This document shows, one piece after another, positions 27,000 to 34,400 of a stretch of 64,000 nucleotides of DNA. The position numbers and the translations under genes are program-made. Location: contig JBCDFV010000006.1 in the NCBI GenBank assembly GCA_039177555.1, positions 78,953 through 142,952 of the forward strand, written 5' to 3'. Under the pieces are notes generated by a model. It searched no databases. It saw nothing but the letters and a program-made list of their open reading frames with translations, and was not told where the DNA came from. The number at the start of each line of letters is the position of its first letter. The stretch's first letter is position 1. The stretch comes from JANQGH01 sp039177555. Its GTDB lineage: Bacteria > Pseudomonadota > Alphaproteobacteria > DSM-16000 > Inquilinaceae.

Positions 27000-28049
27000 T
27001 CAGCCCCCCTGCGCGACCGGCTGGGCCTGGCCGGTCTTGGATGACAGGATCAAGGCGTCGATCAGCGCGTGAACGCGCAGCGCCTCGCGCCCGGTGACGA
27101 GCGGCGGCCGCCCCCCGTCGATCGCCGACGCGAAGTCGGCGATGATGTCCCGGTGCCAGCCATGGGTGAAGGCCATCGGGTCGGCCCCGCCGCCGGTGCC
27201 GGCATCCTCGCCGAATTCCTCGACCGCGCCGGACCGCATGGTGAGCGTGACCTTGCCCGAGATCATCACAGCCGAACCCAGCGTGCCGTGCAGCGTGATC
27301 GACTCAGGTCCGCCCGGATAGCTCGCCGTGCTGGCAACCAGCGAGCCGACCGCACCGCTGTCGAAATCGAGGCCGGCAGCGACGAAGTCCTCCGACTCCA
27401 TGTCGTGGAACGCCGTGCGCCTTGCCATGGCCTGTACCTGCCGCACCGGGCCGGCGAGGCTGAGCGCCAGATCCAGCGTGTGGATGGCTTGGGAGATCAG
27501 CACCCCCCCACCGTCCCGCTCATAGGTGCCGCGCCCCGGCTCATCGTAGTAAGACTGGTCACGCCACCAGGGCACGGAGATCTCGACCAGGCCGATCTCA
27601 CCCAAGCCGCCTTCCGCCAGCACCAACGCGAGCTTCTGCACGGCAGCGCGCATGCGCAATTGAAAGACGATGCCCAGCGGCACGCCGCGCGATTCGCACA
27701 GCGCGACCAGCCGTTCGGCGGCCTCCGTCGTTCGCTCGACCGGCTTTTCCATCAGGATAGGGATGCCGGCCTGGCTCAGCGGCTCCACGAATTCCAGCCT
27801 GGCGTTCGGGGGCGTTACGATGATCGCCAGGTCAACCGCCCCGTCTGCCGCGACTTCGGCGACGTCGCGATAGGTGCGCGGTGTGATCCCGAACTCCGAC
27901 GCCGTGGCAATAAACGACGACAGCCGTTCCGGGCCGCGCCCCAACACGCCGTAGAGCGCCACACTGTCCTTGAGATCCGCCAAGGCGGCCAAATGGGTGC
28001 CCGAGACCATGCCCAGGCCGATCAGCACCGCGTTTTTTGGTTCCGCCAC
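27000..28049 (-). CDS. Gfo/Idh/MocA family oxidoreductase (first gene of the operon)
   Basis: 349 residues. 'AVLIGLGMVSGTHLAALADL' is the Rossmann loop, 'PILMEKPVERTTEAAERLV' holds the EKP catalytic Lys, and 'GGGVLISQAIHTLDLALSLAG' holds the conserved His/Asp pair of the C-terminal domain. It is the promoter-proximal gene of the three-gene dehydrogenase operon. It starts about 80 bases after the end of the guanidine operon, with a strong hairpin between them. Substrate unknown; see the sugar importer read toward it from 19351. Confidence 0.88.
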   Translation of the reverse strand: MAEPKNAVLIGLGMVSGTHLAALADLKDSVALYGVLGRGPERLSSFIATASEFGITPRTYRDVAEVAADGAVDLAIIVTPPNARLEFVEPLSQAGIPILMEKPVERTTEAAERLVALCESRGVPLGIVFQLRMRAAVQKLALVLAEGGLGEIGLVEISVPWWRDQSYYDEPGRGTYERDGGGVLISQAIHTLDLALSLAGPVRQVQAMARRTAFHDMESEDFVAAGLDFDSGAVGSLVASTASYPGGPESITLHGTLGSAVMISGKVTLTMRSGAVEEFGEDAGTGGGADPMAFTHGWHRDIIADFASAIDGGRPPLVTGREALRVHALIDALILSSKTGQAQPVAQGG

Positions 28050-28071
28050 CGCACCCTTCCCATCGTGATGA

Positions 28072-28113
28072 CCCGATTTCGGGCGCCGTGGCCCGGCGCC
28101 CGCTGTGATCGGG
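28072..28113 (-). terminator. Two-part hairpin between the guanidine operon and the dehydrogenase operon
   Basis: An inner perfect 7-bp stem (GGGCGCC at 28081-28087 with GGCGCCC at 28095-28101) sits inside an outer 6-bp stem (CCCGAT at 28072-28077 with ATCGGG at 28108-28113). It starts about 20 bases beyond the stop of the last guanidine-operon gene. No T run follows, so termination is probable from position and stability rather than textbook form. Confidence 0.45.
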
Positions 28114-28131
28114 CCAGTCTACACGCGGGGA

Positions 28132-28563
28132 TCAGGGCGCGGTATAGCCCTCGACCTTCGGCCGCAAGATTTCCCGCAGATCGATGTCGCGGCGTTCTTT
28201 GAGCGAGACGTAGACGAAGTGCAGGTTGGTGCGTTCCGCAACCAGATCGCCCGGCAATGGCAGGTAAGACAGATCACGCGAGCCGAAGGCCGGCGACGCC
28301 GTGCCCACCTGCCAGCCGGTCGTCATCTCCACATCGACCAGTTTCAGCGGTGGTCCGCCCTCCGTCTTGATCTCGAACGGAATGCCGGTCAGGCGCAGAT
28401 AGCTGGTCTTGTCGGCCGCCTCTCGAAAGCCGTCGATGAACTGCTCTGCCAAATCCTGCAGATCCTCGGCCGCCGTCTGCTCCGGCATGTGGGAGTGCAG
28501 ATGATCCGCATGGGTATGGTTGTGGCCCGGCCCGATATGGTCGTGGGCATGGTCATGAGGCAT
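28132..28563 (-). CDS. Small protein with His-rich N-terminus, last gene of the guanidine operon; candidate nickel helper
   Basis: 143 residues from the ATG at 28563, overlapping the hydrolase stop by 11 bases. Ten of the first 25 residues are His (positions 3, 5, 7, 9, 14, 16, 18, 21, 23, 25), in an Asp/His-alternating tract that starts MPHDHAHDH. The rest (about residues 27-143) is a non-repetitive domain with a predicted helix ('AAEDLQDLAEQFIDGFREAA') followed by beta-like segments ('LPLPGDLVAERTNLHFVYVS'). There is no signal peptide, so it should be cytoplasmic. I do not recognise a named family. Known guanidine hydrolases need nickel, so a nickel storage or delivery role is a reasonable inference. 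An electron-poor His tract could also bind zinc or cobalt. Confidence 0.7.
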   Translation of the reverse strand: MPHDHAHDHIGPGHNHTHADHLHSHMPEQTAAEDLQDLAEQFIDGFREAADKTSYLRLTGIPFEIKTEGGPPLKLVDVEMTTGWQVGTASPAFGSRDLSYLPLPGDLVAERTNLHFVYVSLKERRDIDLREILRPKVEGYTAP

Positions 28564-29806
28564 TGGACCACCTCGCACCGTCGAAGTCGCCGTGGGGGAT
28601 CGAGACCGGCTTGTCGATATGACGTTTGTGCGCGCCCAGCTTGCCGGCGGCGACCATGGAGCCCAACGCGTCCACGATGACGCGCGTGGCCATCAGGGCG
28701 GTGATGTCGGAGGTATCGTAAGGCGGCGAGACCTCGACGATCTCCATGCCACAGAGGCCCTCGGCGGCCACCCGCTGGACCAGGCCCAACGCCTCGCGCG
28801 GCAGGAAACCGCCCGGCTCCGGCCAGCCGGTGCCGGGCACGAAGCCGCAATCGATGCTGTCGATGTCGAAGGACATGTAGACCATGTCGGCGCCTTGCCA
28901 GGCCATCTCCAAGGCCATCTCGGCGGTCTTGTCGACGCCCATGCGCTCCATATCGCCCATGGTGATGATGTTGGTGTTGCGCTCGCGCGCCACCTTCACC
29001 GCCTCGCGCGGCACCTGCCAGCCGCCGATGCCGACCTGGACCAGGTTGCGCGCCGGCACGTTGGGCAGGTTGGTGGCATGGAACCAGGGCGTGGTGTGCA
29101 TGCGCTCGTCCAGATCCTTCTCCTGGATGTCCGCGTGCCGGTCGAAATGGATGATGCCGATGGTTTTCGACGTGCATCCGGCGATGCCGCGCACGGTCGG
29201 AAAGCCGATGGAGTGGTCGCCGCCCAGAATGATCGGCATCGAGCCGGATGAGAAGACATGGGCGCAGGCCCGGCTGATCTGGTCGAAGGTCTTTTCGATG
29301 TTGGCCGGGATGGTGAAGATATCGCCGGCATCGCACAGCGTCATCTGCTCGCGCAGATCGATCGCCATCTCGTAATTGTAGGGCGTGTAGAGCGCAGAGA
29401 TCTTGCGAATGCCTTGTGGCCCGAAACGGGTGCCCGGCCGATAGGTGGTGCCGCCATCGAAGGGGGCGCCCAGAATGGTGGCGTCATAATGGCCGACCTC
29501 GGTCGCGTCCTCGGCATAGGGTGCCTTCAAAAACGTGTTGATGCCGGCGTAATGGGGCAGTTCGCCACGGGCGAAGGTCGGGATCGATGTGTCGTCGAGC
29601 GTATCCGATCCGGTCAGGCCCATGCGCAGGGCCCAGGCTTTCTCCTCCTGCAATCTGCCCTCCGGCAGTCCGGCCTCGTCGCGCGCCGCCTGCCAGCCGC
29701 GCAGCTTGCTGAGGTCCGGGTGATGGGCACGGCGGCTGCCCGGCAATGGCGCGGCGCGTAGGCCGGCCCGTCGCGTTCCTCTGATGTCGTTTCTAGTTGG
29801 GACCAT
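28553..29806 (-). CDS. gdmH: Arginase/agmatinase-family hydrolase, predicted nickel-dependent guanidine hydrolase (GdmH type)
   Basis: 417 residues from the ATG at 29806. The ureohydrolase fold carries all six metal ligands: 'GGDHS' (H198), 'HFDRHADIQ' (D222, H224, D226) and 'SFDIDSID' (D314, D316). Compared with ordinary agmatinases of about 310 residues it has a ~95-residue N-terminal extension and the stretch 'DLDERMHTTPWFHATN', features I associate with cyanobacterial guanidine hydrolase (Sll1077 type). The predicted reaction is guanidine plus water to urea plus ammonia, in the cytoplasm. The guanidine-I riboswitch and importer upstream support this over agmatinase. It overlaps the ATPase gene by 14 bases and the His-rich gene by 11, so translation is coupled. 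Agmatinase or guanidinobutyrase activity remains the main alternative. Confidence 0.82.
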   Translation of the reverse strand: MVPTRNDIRGTRRAGLRAAPLPGSRRAHHPDLSKLRGWQAARDEAGLPEGRLQEEKAWALRMGLTGSDTLDDTSIPTFARGELPHYAGINTFLKAPYAEDATEVGHYDATILGAPFDGGTTYRPGTRFGPQGIRKISALYTPYNYEMAIDLREQMTLCDAGDIFTIPANIEKTFDQISRACAHVFSSGSMPIILGGDHSIGFPTVRGIAGCTSKTIGIIHFDRHADIQEKDLDERMHTTPWFHATNLPNVPARNLVQVGIGGWQVPREAVKVARERNTNIITMGDMERMGVDKTAEMALEMAWQGADMVYMSFDIDSIDCGFVPGTGWPEPGGFLPREALGLVQRVAAEGLCGMEIVEVSPPYDTSDITALMATRVIVDALGSMVAAGKLGAHKRHIDKPVSIPHGDFDGARWSNAS

Positions 29807-30545
29807 TGAACGTGTCCTTCTCCGTCTTGTCGTCGAGTGGCAGGTCGTAGGTGATTGTGGCGCCGTAAGCGCCAGGGTCGGTCGGGTCATCCCGGACCTT
29901 GTCGAAGGCCAGGATCCGGGTGGCGAGCTTGAACGCTTCCTTGATGTCGTGGGTGACCATGAAGATGGTCATCGAAGTCTCGCGCCAGAGCTCCAGCAGG
30001 AACTCATGCATGGTCACCCGCGTGCCGGGATCGAGCGCGCCGAACGGCTCGTCGAGCAGCAGTACCTTCGGCTTCTTGGTCAGGGCCTGGGCGATGGCGA
30101 GGCGCTGCTGCATGCCGCCGGACAAGGCCGACGGACAGAGCTTGGCGGCGTGGCTGAGCCCTACCCGCTCAAGCGTCGCCTCGGCTTCGTCGCGCAGCCT
30201 TCGGCGCGTCCGGCCCCAAGTGCGCCCCAGCGTCCGCGAAGCGGCGATTTCGGCGGCGAAAATCAGATTGTCCCGCACGGTCAGGTGCGGAAAGACCGAA
30301 TAGCGCTGAAAGACGATGCCGCGGTCGGCCTGCGGCTCCGTCGCCGGGTCGGAATCGGCGATACGGATCTCGCCTCGGCTCGGCAGTTCCTGGGCCAGCA
30401 GCAGCCGAAGAAACGTCGACTTGCCGCAGCCCGAGGCGCCGACGATCGCGCAGAAGGCGCCCTCCTCGACCTCGATGTTGAGGCGTTCCAGCACCGGCCG
30501 GCCGTCATAGGACTTCCAGACGTCATGCACCGATACGGCCGTCAT
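29793..30545 (-). CDS. ABC transporter ATPase (nitrate/sulfonate/taurine class), guanidine uptake
   Basis: 250 residues from the ATG at 30545. Walker A 'GASGCGKSTFLRLLL', Q loop 'IVFQRYSVFPHLT', signature 'LSGGMQQRLAIAQA', Walker B 'VLLLDEPFGALD' and switch His 'MVTHDIKEAFKLA' are all intact. The sequence belongs to the SsuB/TauB/NrtD class rather than the sugar class. The start overlaps the permease stop (ATGA) and the end overlaps the hydrolase gene. The C-terminal 'YDLPLDDKTEKDTF' tail is polar. It energises uptake of the riboswitch ligand, predicted to be guanidine. Confidence 0.9.
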   Translation of the reverse strand: MTAVSVHDVWKSYDGRPVLERLNIEVEEGAFCAIVGASGCGKSTFLRLLLAQELPSRGEIRIADSDPATEPQADRGIVFQRYSVFPHLTVRDNLIFAAEIAASRTLGRTWGRTRRRLRDEAEATLERVGLSHAAKLCPSALSGGMQQRLAIAQALTKKPKVLLLDEPFGALDPGTRVTMHEFLLELWRETSMTIFMVTHDIKEAFKLATRILAFDKVRDDPTDPGAYGATITYDLPLDDKTEKDTFNGPN

Positions 30546-31360
30546 AGATCCTCCCCGCCATGGAACCAGGCGAAGGCTGCCCGCGAGAGCGACTTCAGGG
30601 CGTAGTCCAACAGGAAGGCCAGGAAAGTGATCCAGACGACGTACGACAGGATGATATCCATGGCGAGATAGCGGCGAACCAGGAAGATACGGTAGCCGAG
30701 CCCTCCTTCGGCCGCGATCGCCTCGGCGGCAATCAGGAACAGCCAGGCTGGCCCCAGGGACAGGCGCACGGCCTGCACCAGCCGTGGCAGGACCTGCGGC
30801 AGCGCAACCCGCAGGGCGATCTGCCAGGTGAATGCGCCCAAGGTTTGCGCCTTGACCAGGAGTTCGGATGGTATCTCCAGGACCCGTTGGGACAGATCCC
30901 GGATCAAAAACGGCCCGATGCCGACGACGATCAGCACGATCTTCGCGGTCTCTCCCAGCCCGAAGACGATGAACAGGATCGGCAGCAGGGCCAATGGCGG
31001 CACCAGAGAGATCGCCGCCGCGAACGGCGCGAGGCCCGCCCGGGCAAACGGCAGCAACCCGATCAGCAGGCCGAAGATCAGACCGATCCCGGCGGCGATC
31101 GCTACCCCGGCCAGCAGGCGCTGCAGACTGGCCCACGTGTCCGACCAGAGCGGAATCCGGCCGGTGCGCCGATCCGGCTCCGTCGCCAGCGTCACGAACG
31201 TGTCGATGATCTGCGACGGTGCCGGGGTCAGCCGGTCGGACGGGTTTTCCGCCAGCCGGATGTCGGACGCGATGACGTAGGCGCCGATCACGATGACGAA
31301 CGGCACCAGCGCCAGGATGATCGCCGCCGGCCGCCTGGGCCGGCGGTTGATCCAACGCAT
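30542..31360 (-). CDS. ABC transporter permease (nitrate/sulfonate/taurine class), guanidine uptake
   Basis: 272 residues with about six membrane helices, beginning 'AAIILALVPFVIVIGAYVIA'. The cytoplasmic coupling loop 'KAQTLGAFTWQIALRVALPQVLPRLV' region is of the SsuC/TauC type. It probably works as a homodimer, since only one permease gene is present. It starts 26 bases after the binding-protein stop and overlaps the ATPase gene by 4 bases. Together with its neighbours it resembles the transporters often labelled 'urea carboxylase region' ABC systems, many of which are now known to sit under guanidine riboswitches. Confidence 0.9.
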   Translation of the reverse strand: MRWINRRPRRPAAIILALVPFVIVIGAYVIASDIRLAENPSDRLTPAPSQIIDTFVTLATEPDRRTGRIPLWSDTWASLQRLLAGVAIAAGIGLIFGLLIGLLPFARAGLAPFAAAISLVPPLALLPILFIVFGLGETAKIVLIVVGIGPFLIRDLSQRVLEIPSELLVKAQTLGAFTWQIALRVALPQVLPRLVQAVRLSLGPAWLFLIAAEAIAAEGGLGYRIFLVRRYLAMDIILSYVVWITFLAFLLDYALKSLSRAAFAWFHGGEDL

Positions 31361-31386
31361 GATCTGGTCGGGTCTAGCGGCCGCCC

Positions 31387-32472
31387 CTACAGGCCGGCAT
31401 CCGCCGCCATCTGCATGTAGGTCGCGTCGAAGCGCAGGGTCACGTTGTTGGGATCGCCCATGACGGAACCGTCAGGGAACTCGATCCCGACGAAATCGAC
31501 CGACGGCGCGCCGACACCCAGGATGCCATGGTCGAACAGGAAGGTCCGGACATAATCCATGGTCGTCGGCAGCTCCGGCGAGGTCACGAAGGCGACGGCC
31601 TCGGCCGGCTCGTAGAACATCTCCGTGGTCGAGAGCTGGGCGTCATATCCGCTAAGATCCGTGCCGGAGGCCGCGGCCATCCACTCCCGCGCCTCGATGC
31701 CTTCCGGCGTATCGGAGGACATGATCGACATCGCCTCGTACCAGGCGCCGACCAGGGCGCGACCGAAGTCGGGATTTGCCTCTAGCACCTCGGTATTGAC
31801 CACCATCATGTCGATGATCTCGCCCGGAATGTCGGCGCTGTCGTAGATGTTCGTGGCGCCGTGGGTCTCGAGGATGGTCGAAACCAGCGGGTTCCAGGTC
31901 ACGGCCGCGACGAGATCGTCGGAGCCAAAGGCCGCGACCATGTCGGCGTCGGAGGTGTTGACCACGCTAAGATCGGCCTCGCTCAAGCCGACACTGTCGA
32001 GCGCGCGGGCAAGCAGATAGTGCGAGACGGACAGTTCAACCAGGTTCACCGGCTGGCCCGCCAGGCTTTCAACGCCGCCCTCCCCCTTCACGAGGATAGC
32101 GTCGTTGCCGTTGGAGAAATCGCCAACAATCAGCGCCGTGGTATCGACGCCGCCGCCCGACGGGATCGACAGCGTGTCCATATTCGTGGCCGAAACGCCG
32201 TCGAACTGGCCGGCCGTGTACTGGTTGATTGACTCGATATAGTCGTTGATCTGCACGATCTCGACATCGATGCCGTAGCGATCGGCCCAGCGGTCCATAA
32301 TGCCGCTTTCCTCGATATAGCCCCAAGGCATCCAGCCGACATAGATCGACCAGGCGATGCGGAAATCGTTGCGTTCTTGGGCTTGCGCCGGCTGGGCCGC
32401 GATTAGGGCCGTGCCGGCCGCGAGCAAGGCCGTCAGGCTACGAAGTCTGACAATTTGGGTCATGGCGAGCAT
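31387..32472 (-). CDS. ABC transporter substrate-binding protein, predicted guanidine-binding
   Basis: 361 residues from 32472; an ATG at 32463 (358 residues) is an equally possible start. A signal peptide ('LTALLAAGTALIAAQPAQA-QE') sends it to the periplasm. The sequence 'FRIAWSIYVGWMPWGYIEESGIMDRWADRYGI' region and 'YTAGQFDGVSATNMDTLSIP' match the group annotated as putative urea ABC transporter binding proteins (urea carboxylase region). It is the first gene behind the guanidine-I riboswitch, so guanidine is the likely ligand. Two mutually exclusive hairpins lie just in front of the start. Confidence 0.87.
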   Translation of the reverse strand: MLAMTQIVRLRSLTALLAAGTALIAAQPAQAQERNDFRIAWSIYVGWMPWGYIEESGIMDRWADRYGIDVEIVQINDYIESINQYTAGQFDGVSATNMDTLSIPSGGGVDTTALIVGDFSNGNDAILVKGEGGVESLAGQPVNLVELSVSHYLLARALDSVGLSEADLSVVNTSDADMVAAFGSDDLVAAVTWNPLVSTILETHGATNIYDSADIPGEIIDMMVVNTEVLEANPDFGRALVGAWYEAMSIMSSDTPEGIEAREWMAAASGTDLSGYDAQLSTTEMFYEPAEAVAFVTSPELPTTMDYVRTFLFDHGILGVGAPSVDFVGIEFPDGSVMGDPNNVTLRFDATYMQMAADAGL

Positions 32473-32479
32473 CCCATCT

Positions 32480-32524
32480 GTTTCGTCGGATCGGAGCAGC
32501 CGCGACGAAACGAGGGGCGCGGCT
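32480..32524 (-). promoter_or_regulatory. Alternative hairpins between the riboswitch and the first start codon (likely expression platform)
   Basis: Two perfect inverted repeats share bases and cannot form together. Hairpin A pairs 32518-32524 with 32498-32504 (7 bp, AGCCGCG/CGCGGCT). Hairpin B pairs 32503-32511 with 32480-32488 (9 bp, GTTTCGTCG/CGACGAAAC) and ends about 8 bases before the ATG at 32472, next to the putative ribosome site GATGGG. No U run follows, so control of translation start is more likely than of termination. Which hairpin is the ON form cannot be read from sequence alone. Confidence 0.55.
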
Positions 32525-32537
32525 GAACCGGCGCAGT

Positions 32538-32636
32538 GCCCTCCCGGGATTTTGTCCCTCCGTGTACCCGCGCTTGAATGAGTGCGGGCGGCACCTCTCG
32601 GACCAGCGCCGCGATCGCGGCCGGAACCCTAGGCGC
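32538..32636 (-). ncRNA. Guanidine-I riboswitch (ykkC-yxkD leader)
   Basis: On the minus strand the conserved boxes occur in the right order: CTAGGGTTCCGG (32632-32621), CTGGTCCGAGAGGT (32606-32593), and ACGGAGGGACAAAA followed by T and CCCGGGAG (32563-32541). These match the guanidine-I aptamer consensus almost letter for letter, with variable stems of normal size between them. The aptamer lies about 65 bases before the first gene of a transporter-hydrolase operon. In the class, guanidine binding turns expression on. No promoter could be assigned with confidence in 32640-32820. Confidence 0.95.
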
Positions 32637-32861
32637 CCTGCATGTCACAAACAGAAGCAAGCGGCGTGCCAAGAGGCCCGCGCCAGACCGGAGGGACTTG
32701 GCCGGATGGGTTGTTGCCTGCGAATTGGACAATTGCGCATCAGATGCCCAAAGTTTGGCCGATCCGGCCGGCGGCTTTGACGCAGAGATGATGCGAACCA
32801 TCATAAGCCGGGCCGGCGCTTGACGGGCCGCTATGACAACGGAAGCTCGAGTCTGCTCACG

Positions 32862-33494
32862 ATGAAGCTACCCAGCACGATGATCGCGTTTGCGGCGCTT
32901 GCTTGCACGCTTGCCTGGACCGCGGCCACAGCCCAGACACTCACCGATGCGTTCTTCGATCTCGTAGAGAATACCTGTCTGCCGGCAATCGAAAACGCCC
33001 GGGCGCCCGACCTTGCCGGTCTGGAGCCCTATGACCGCGAAAACCCGGACCACAATTTCATCGGGCCGACCTTCGAGCCGGCATTCGTCATGGACGATCC
33101 ACGCCTGCTGATCGCCTATGGCGAAGGGAACGGTCTGCGCCATTGCGAGGTCTCGTTTTCCGAAGAGACGCCGGCGAGCGATGGTGCGGCGATCGTCGAC
33201 GCCCTGGAACCTTGGATCTACGACCGGATCGAGCAGACGTCGTACACACTGATCAGCAATTGCGAGATGGTCGGCTTCAAGGTGTTTGTCTCGGCCGGCT
33301 CACCCTGGCCCAACCCGCGCGGGCAGTTCGTGCGCATCCTGGTTCAAGGCCTTGCCCACCCCGAAGACGACACCTGGTATGGCGCGCCCCGCATCTTCGT
33401 TGCGGAAACGCCGGAACCCACCGTCGAGGAGTGTATCGAGGCGACGGACGCTTCAGGCCAGCCGGGCTTTGGTCAATCGAACCCCGCCCTTTGA
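32862..33494 (+). CDS. Exported protein of unknown function
   Basis: 210 residues from the ATG at 32862 (in-frame ATG at 32820 possible). A signal peptide ('IAFAALACTLAWTAATA-QT') is followed by a soluble domain with several cysteines ('ENTCLPAIENA', 'GLRHCEVSF', 'LISNCEMVGF', 'TVEECIEA') that may form disulfides. The pattern of a short N-terminal Cys helix and later Cys resembles small periplasmic proteins of alphaproteobacteria, but I recognise no named family. It is divergent from the guanidine operon, its start lying about 220 bases from the riboswitch, and converges on a lipoprotein gene 9 bases downstream. Confidence 0.7.
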   Translation: MKLPSTMIAFAALACTLAWTAATAQTLTDAFFDLVENTCLPAIENARAPDLAGLEPYDRENPDHNFIGPTFEPAFVMDDPRLLIAYGEGNGLRHCEVSFSEETPASDGAAIVDALEPWIYDRIEQTSYTLISNCEMVGFKVFVSAGSPWPNPRGQFVRILVQGLAHPEDDTWYGAPRIFVAETPEPTVEECIEATDASGQPGFGQSNPAL

Positions 33495-33503
33495 CCTGCG
33501 ACG

Positions 33504-33719
33504 CTATTCGAACAGGTCGCCCAGGATGAAGCCGGAACCGCCGCCGATCAGGCCGGCGCCGACCACTTGGGCGAAGGTGCCGCCCGTGACCAGGCCGATG
33601 CCGGTACCGATCGCACCGCCAGTGATCGCGCCGCGCTCCTGGCCCGGTGTGGTCTGACAGGCAGCCAGAACCGTCAATGCCAAGCCCAGCGCACCGATTT
33701 GGGCAAATCTCATCCGCAT
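33504..33719 (-). CDS. Small glycine-zipper lipoprotein
   Basis: 71 residues. The N-terminus is a lipoprotein signal with lipobox 'TVLAAC' (Cys at about residue 21). The mature part is almost entirely a glycine-zipper repeat, 'GAITGGAIGTGIGLVTGG' and 'VVGAGLIGGGSGFILGD', as in SlyB/OmpA-like outer-membrane lipoproteins. Such proteins insert a helical hairpin into the membrane and affect envelope stability. It converges on the preceding exported-protein gene. Confidence 0.75.
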   Translation of the reverse strand: MRMRFAQIGALGLALTVLAACQTTPGQERGAITGGAIGTGIGLVTGGTFAQVVGAGLIGGGSGFILGDLFE

Positions 33720-33874
33720 GCAAGTGTCTCCAACTCTTCAGACCCGACGACAGGCCCGTCGGGCGGTCATTGCAAGTATCCCGATTGATCACGATGCAAG
33801 ACACATCATAAGCGGGAATTTGGCCGCAAACGTGGCCGAGGCATGGCGGTTTGGGTTCAGGGGTAAACTTGCGG

Positions 33875-33952
33875 TCAACCAGGCTCGGTCGAACAGGCGC
33901 GCAGTTCCTACGGCTGAGATTAATGGAACATGGTGTGGACGCCTTTGATCAT
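33875..33952 (-). pseudogene. Decayed remnant of a VOC-family (glyoxalase-like) gene
   Basis: On the minus strand a strong ribosome site GAGGAGG precedes an ATG at 33952 that encodes MIKGVHTMFH and then TAA. Reading through gives SQP, a second stop (TAG), ELRACSTEPG and a third stop at 33877-33875. VOC proteins of this type begin MIKGVHTMFY-(S/T)S-x-PEELRAF, so the two internal stops sit where Ser and Glu codons are expected. No VOC domain follows, so the gene is truncated as well. It lies just after the SpoIIAA-like gene. A real 10-residue leader peptide is the alternative, but the agreement beyond the stops favours decay. Confidence 0.5.
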
Positions 33953-33990
33953 CTCTTGCCTCCTCGTTCGTGATCCGGCAGCGGCCAGGG

Positions 33991-34359
33991 CTAATCGCGA
34001 GACGAGACCCAGGCGATGGCGGCATCCAACTGCTCAGTCGGGAACAGCCGGGCCTTGAACGGCAGCAGCGGGAACATGAGGGCCGTGGCCCGGTACATAA
34101 AGTCGGAGTCGCTGACCATCGCCATGCGGCCCCAGGCGAACAGGTGCCGCGTGCCGAAATAGGTGTCCTCCAGAACCGAGCCAGCCGACAGAACGACATC
34201 ATCCTCGAACACGGTCAGGACCGACACCTTCTTCTTGGCTTCAAGCACGCGCTCGACAGCCGGCACAAACACCGTGGCATAGTCTTCGCGGGTCAGCGTG
34301 CCACTGACATGAACACCGACGACGTCATCGGGTAAGCCCTCTTCGATCAATGTGATCAT
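33991..34359 (-). CDS. SpoIIAA-like / STAS-fold domain protein
   Basis: 122 residues, with GGAGG ahead of the start. The protein begins 'MITLIEEGLPDDVVGVHVSG', then 'LTREDYATVFVPAVERVLE', and contains 'WGRMAMVSDSDFMYRATALMFPLLP', the standard SpoIIAA-like layout. These domains have a STAS-like fold and may bind lipids or partner proteins; no catalytic role is known. It is the last intact gene of a seven-gene minus-strand set that starts at 38506. Confidence 0.8.
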   Translation of the reverse strand: MITLIEEGLPDDVVGVHVSGTLTREDYATVFVPAVERVLEAKKKVSVLTVFEDDVVLSAGSVLEDTYFGTRHLFAWGRMAMVSDSDFMYRATALMFPLLPFKARLFPTEQLDAAIAWVSSRD

Positions 34360-34400
34360 ACGGTCCTCCCTATCGAACGCTGGCAGCGCCTGCCCGCCCG

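Noticed and set aside
28553..29806. Plain agmatinase annotation for the ureohydrolase
   Set aside because: The long N-terminal extension, the DLDERMHTTPWFHATN region and the guanidine riboswitch plus importer fit guanidine hydrolase better. Agmatinase is kept only as an alternative.
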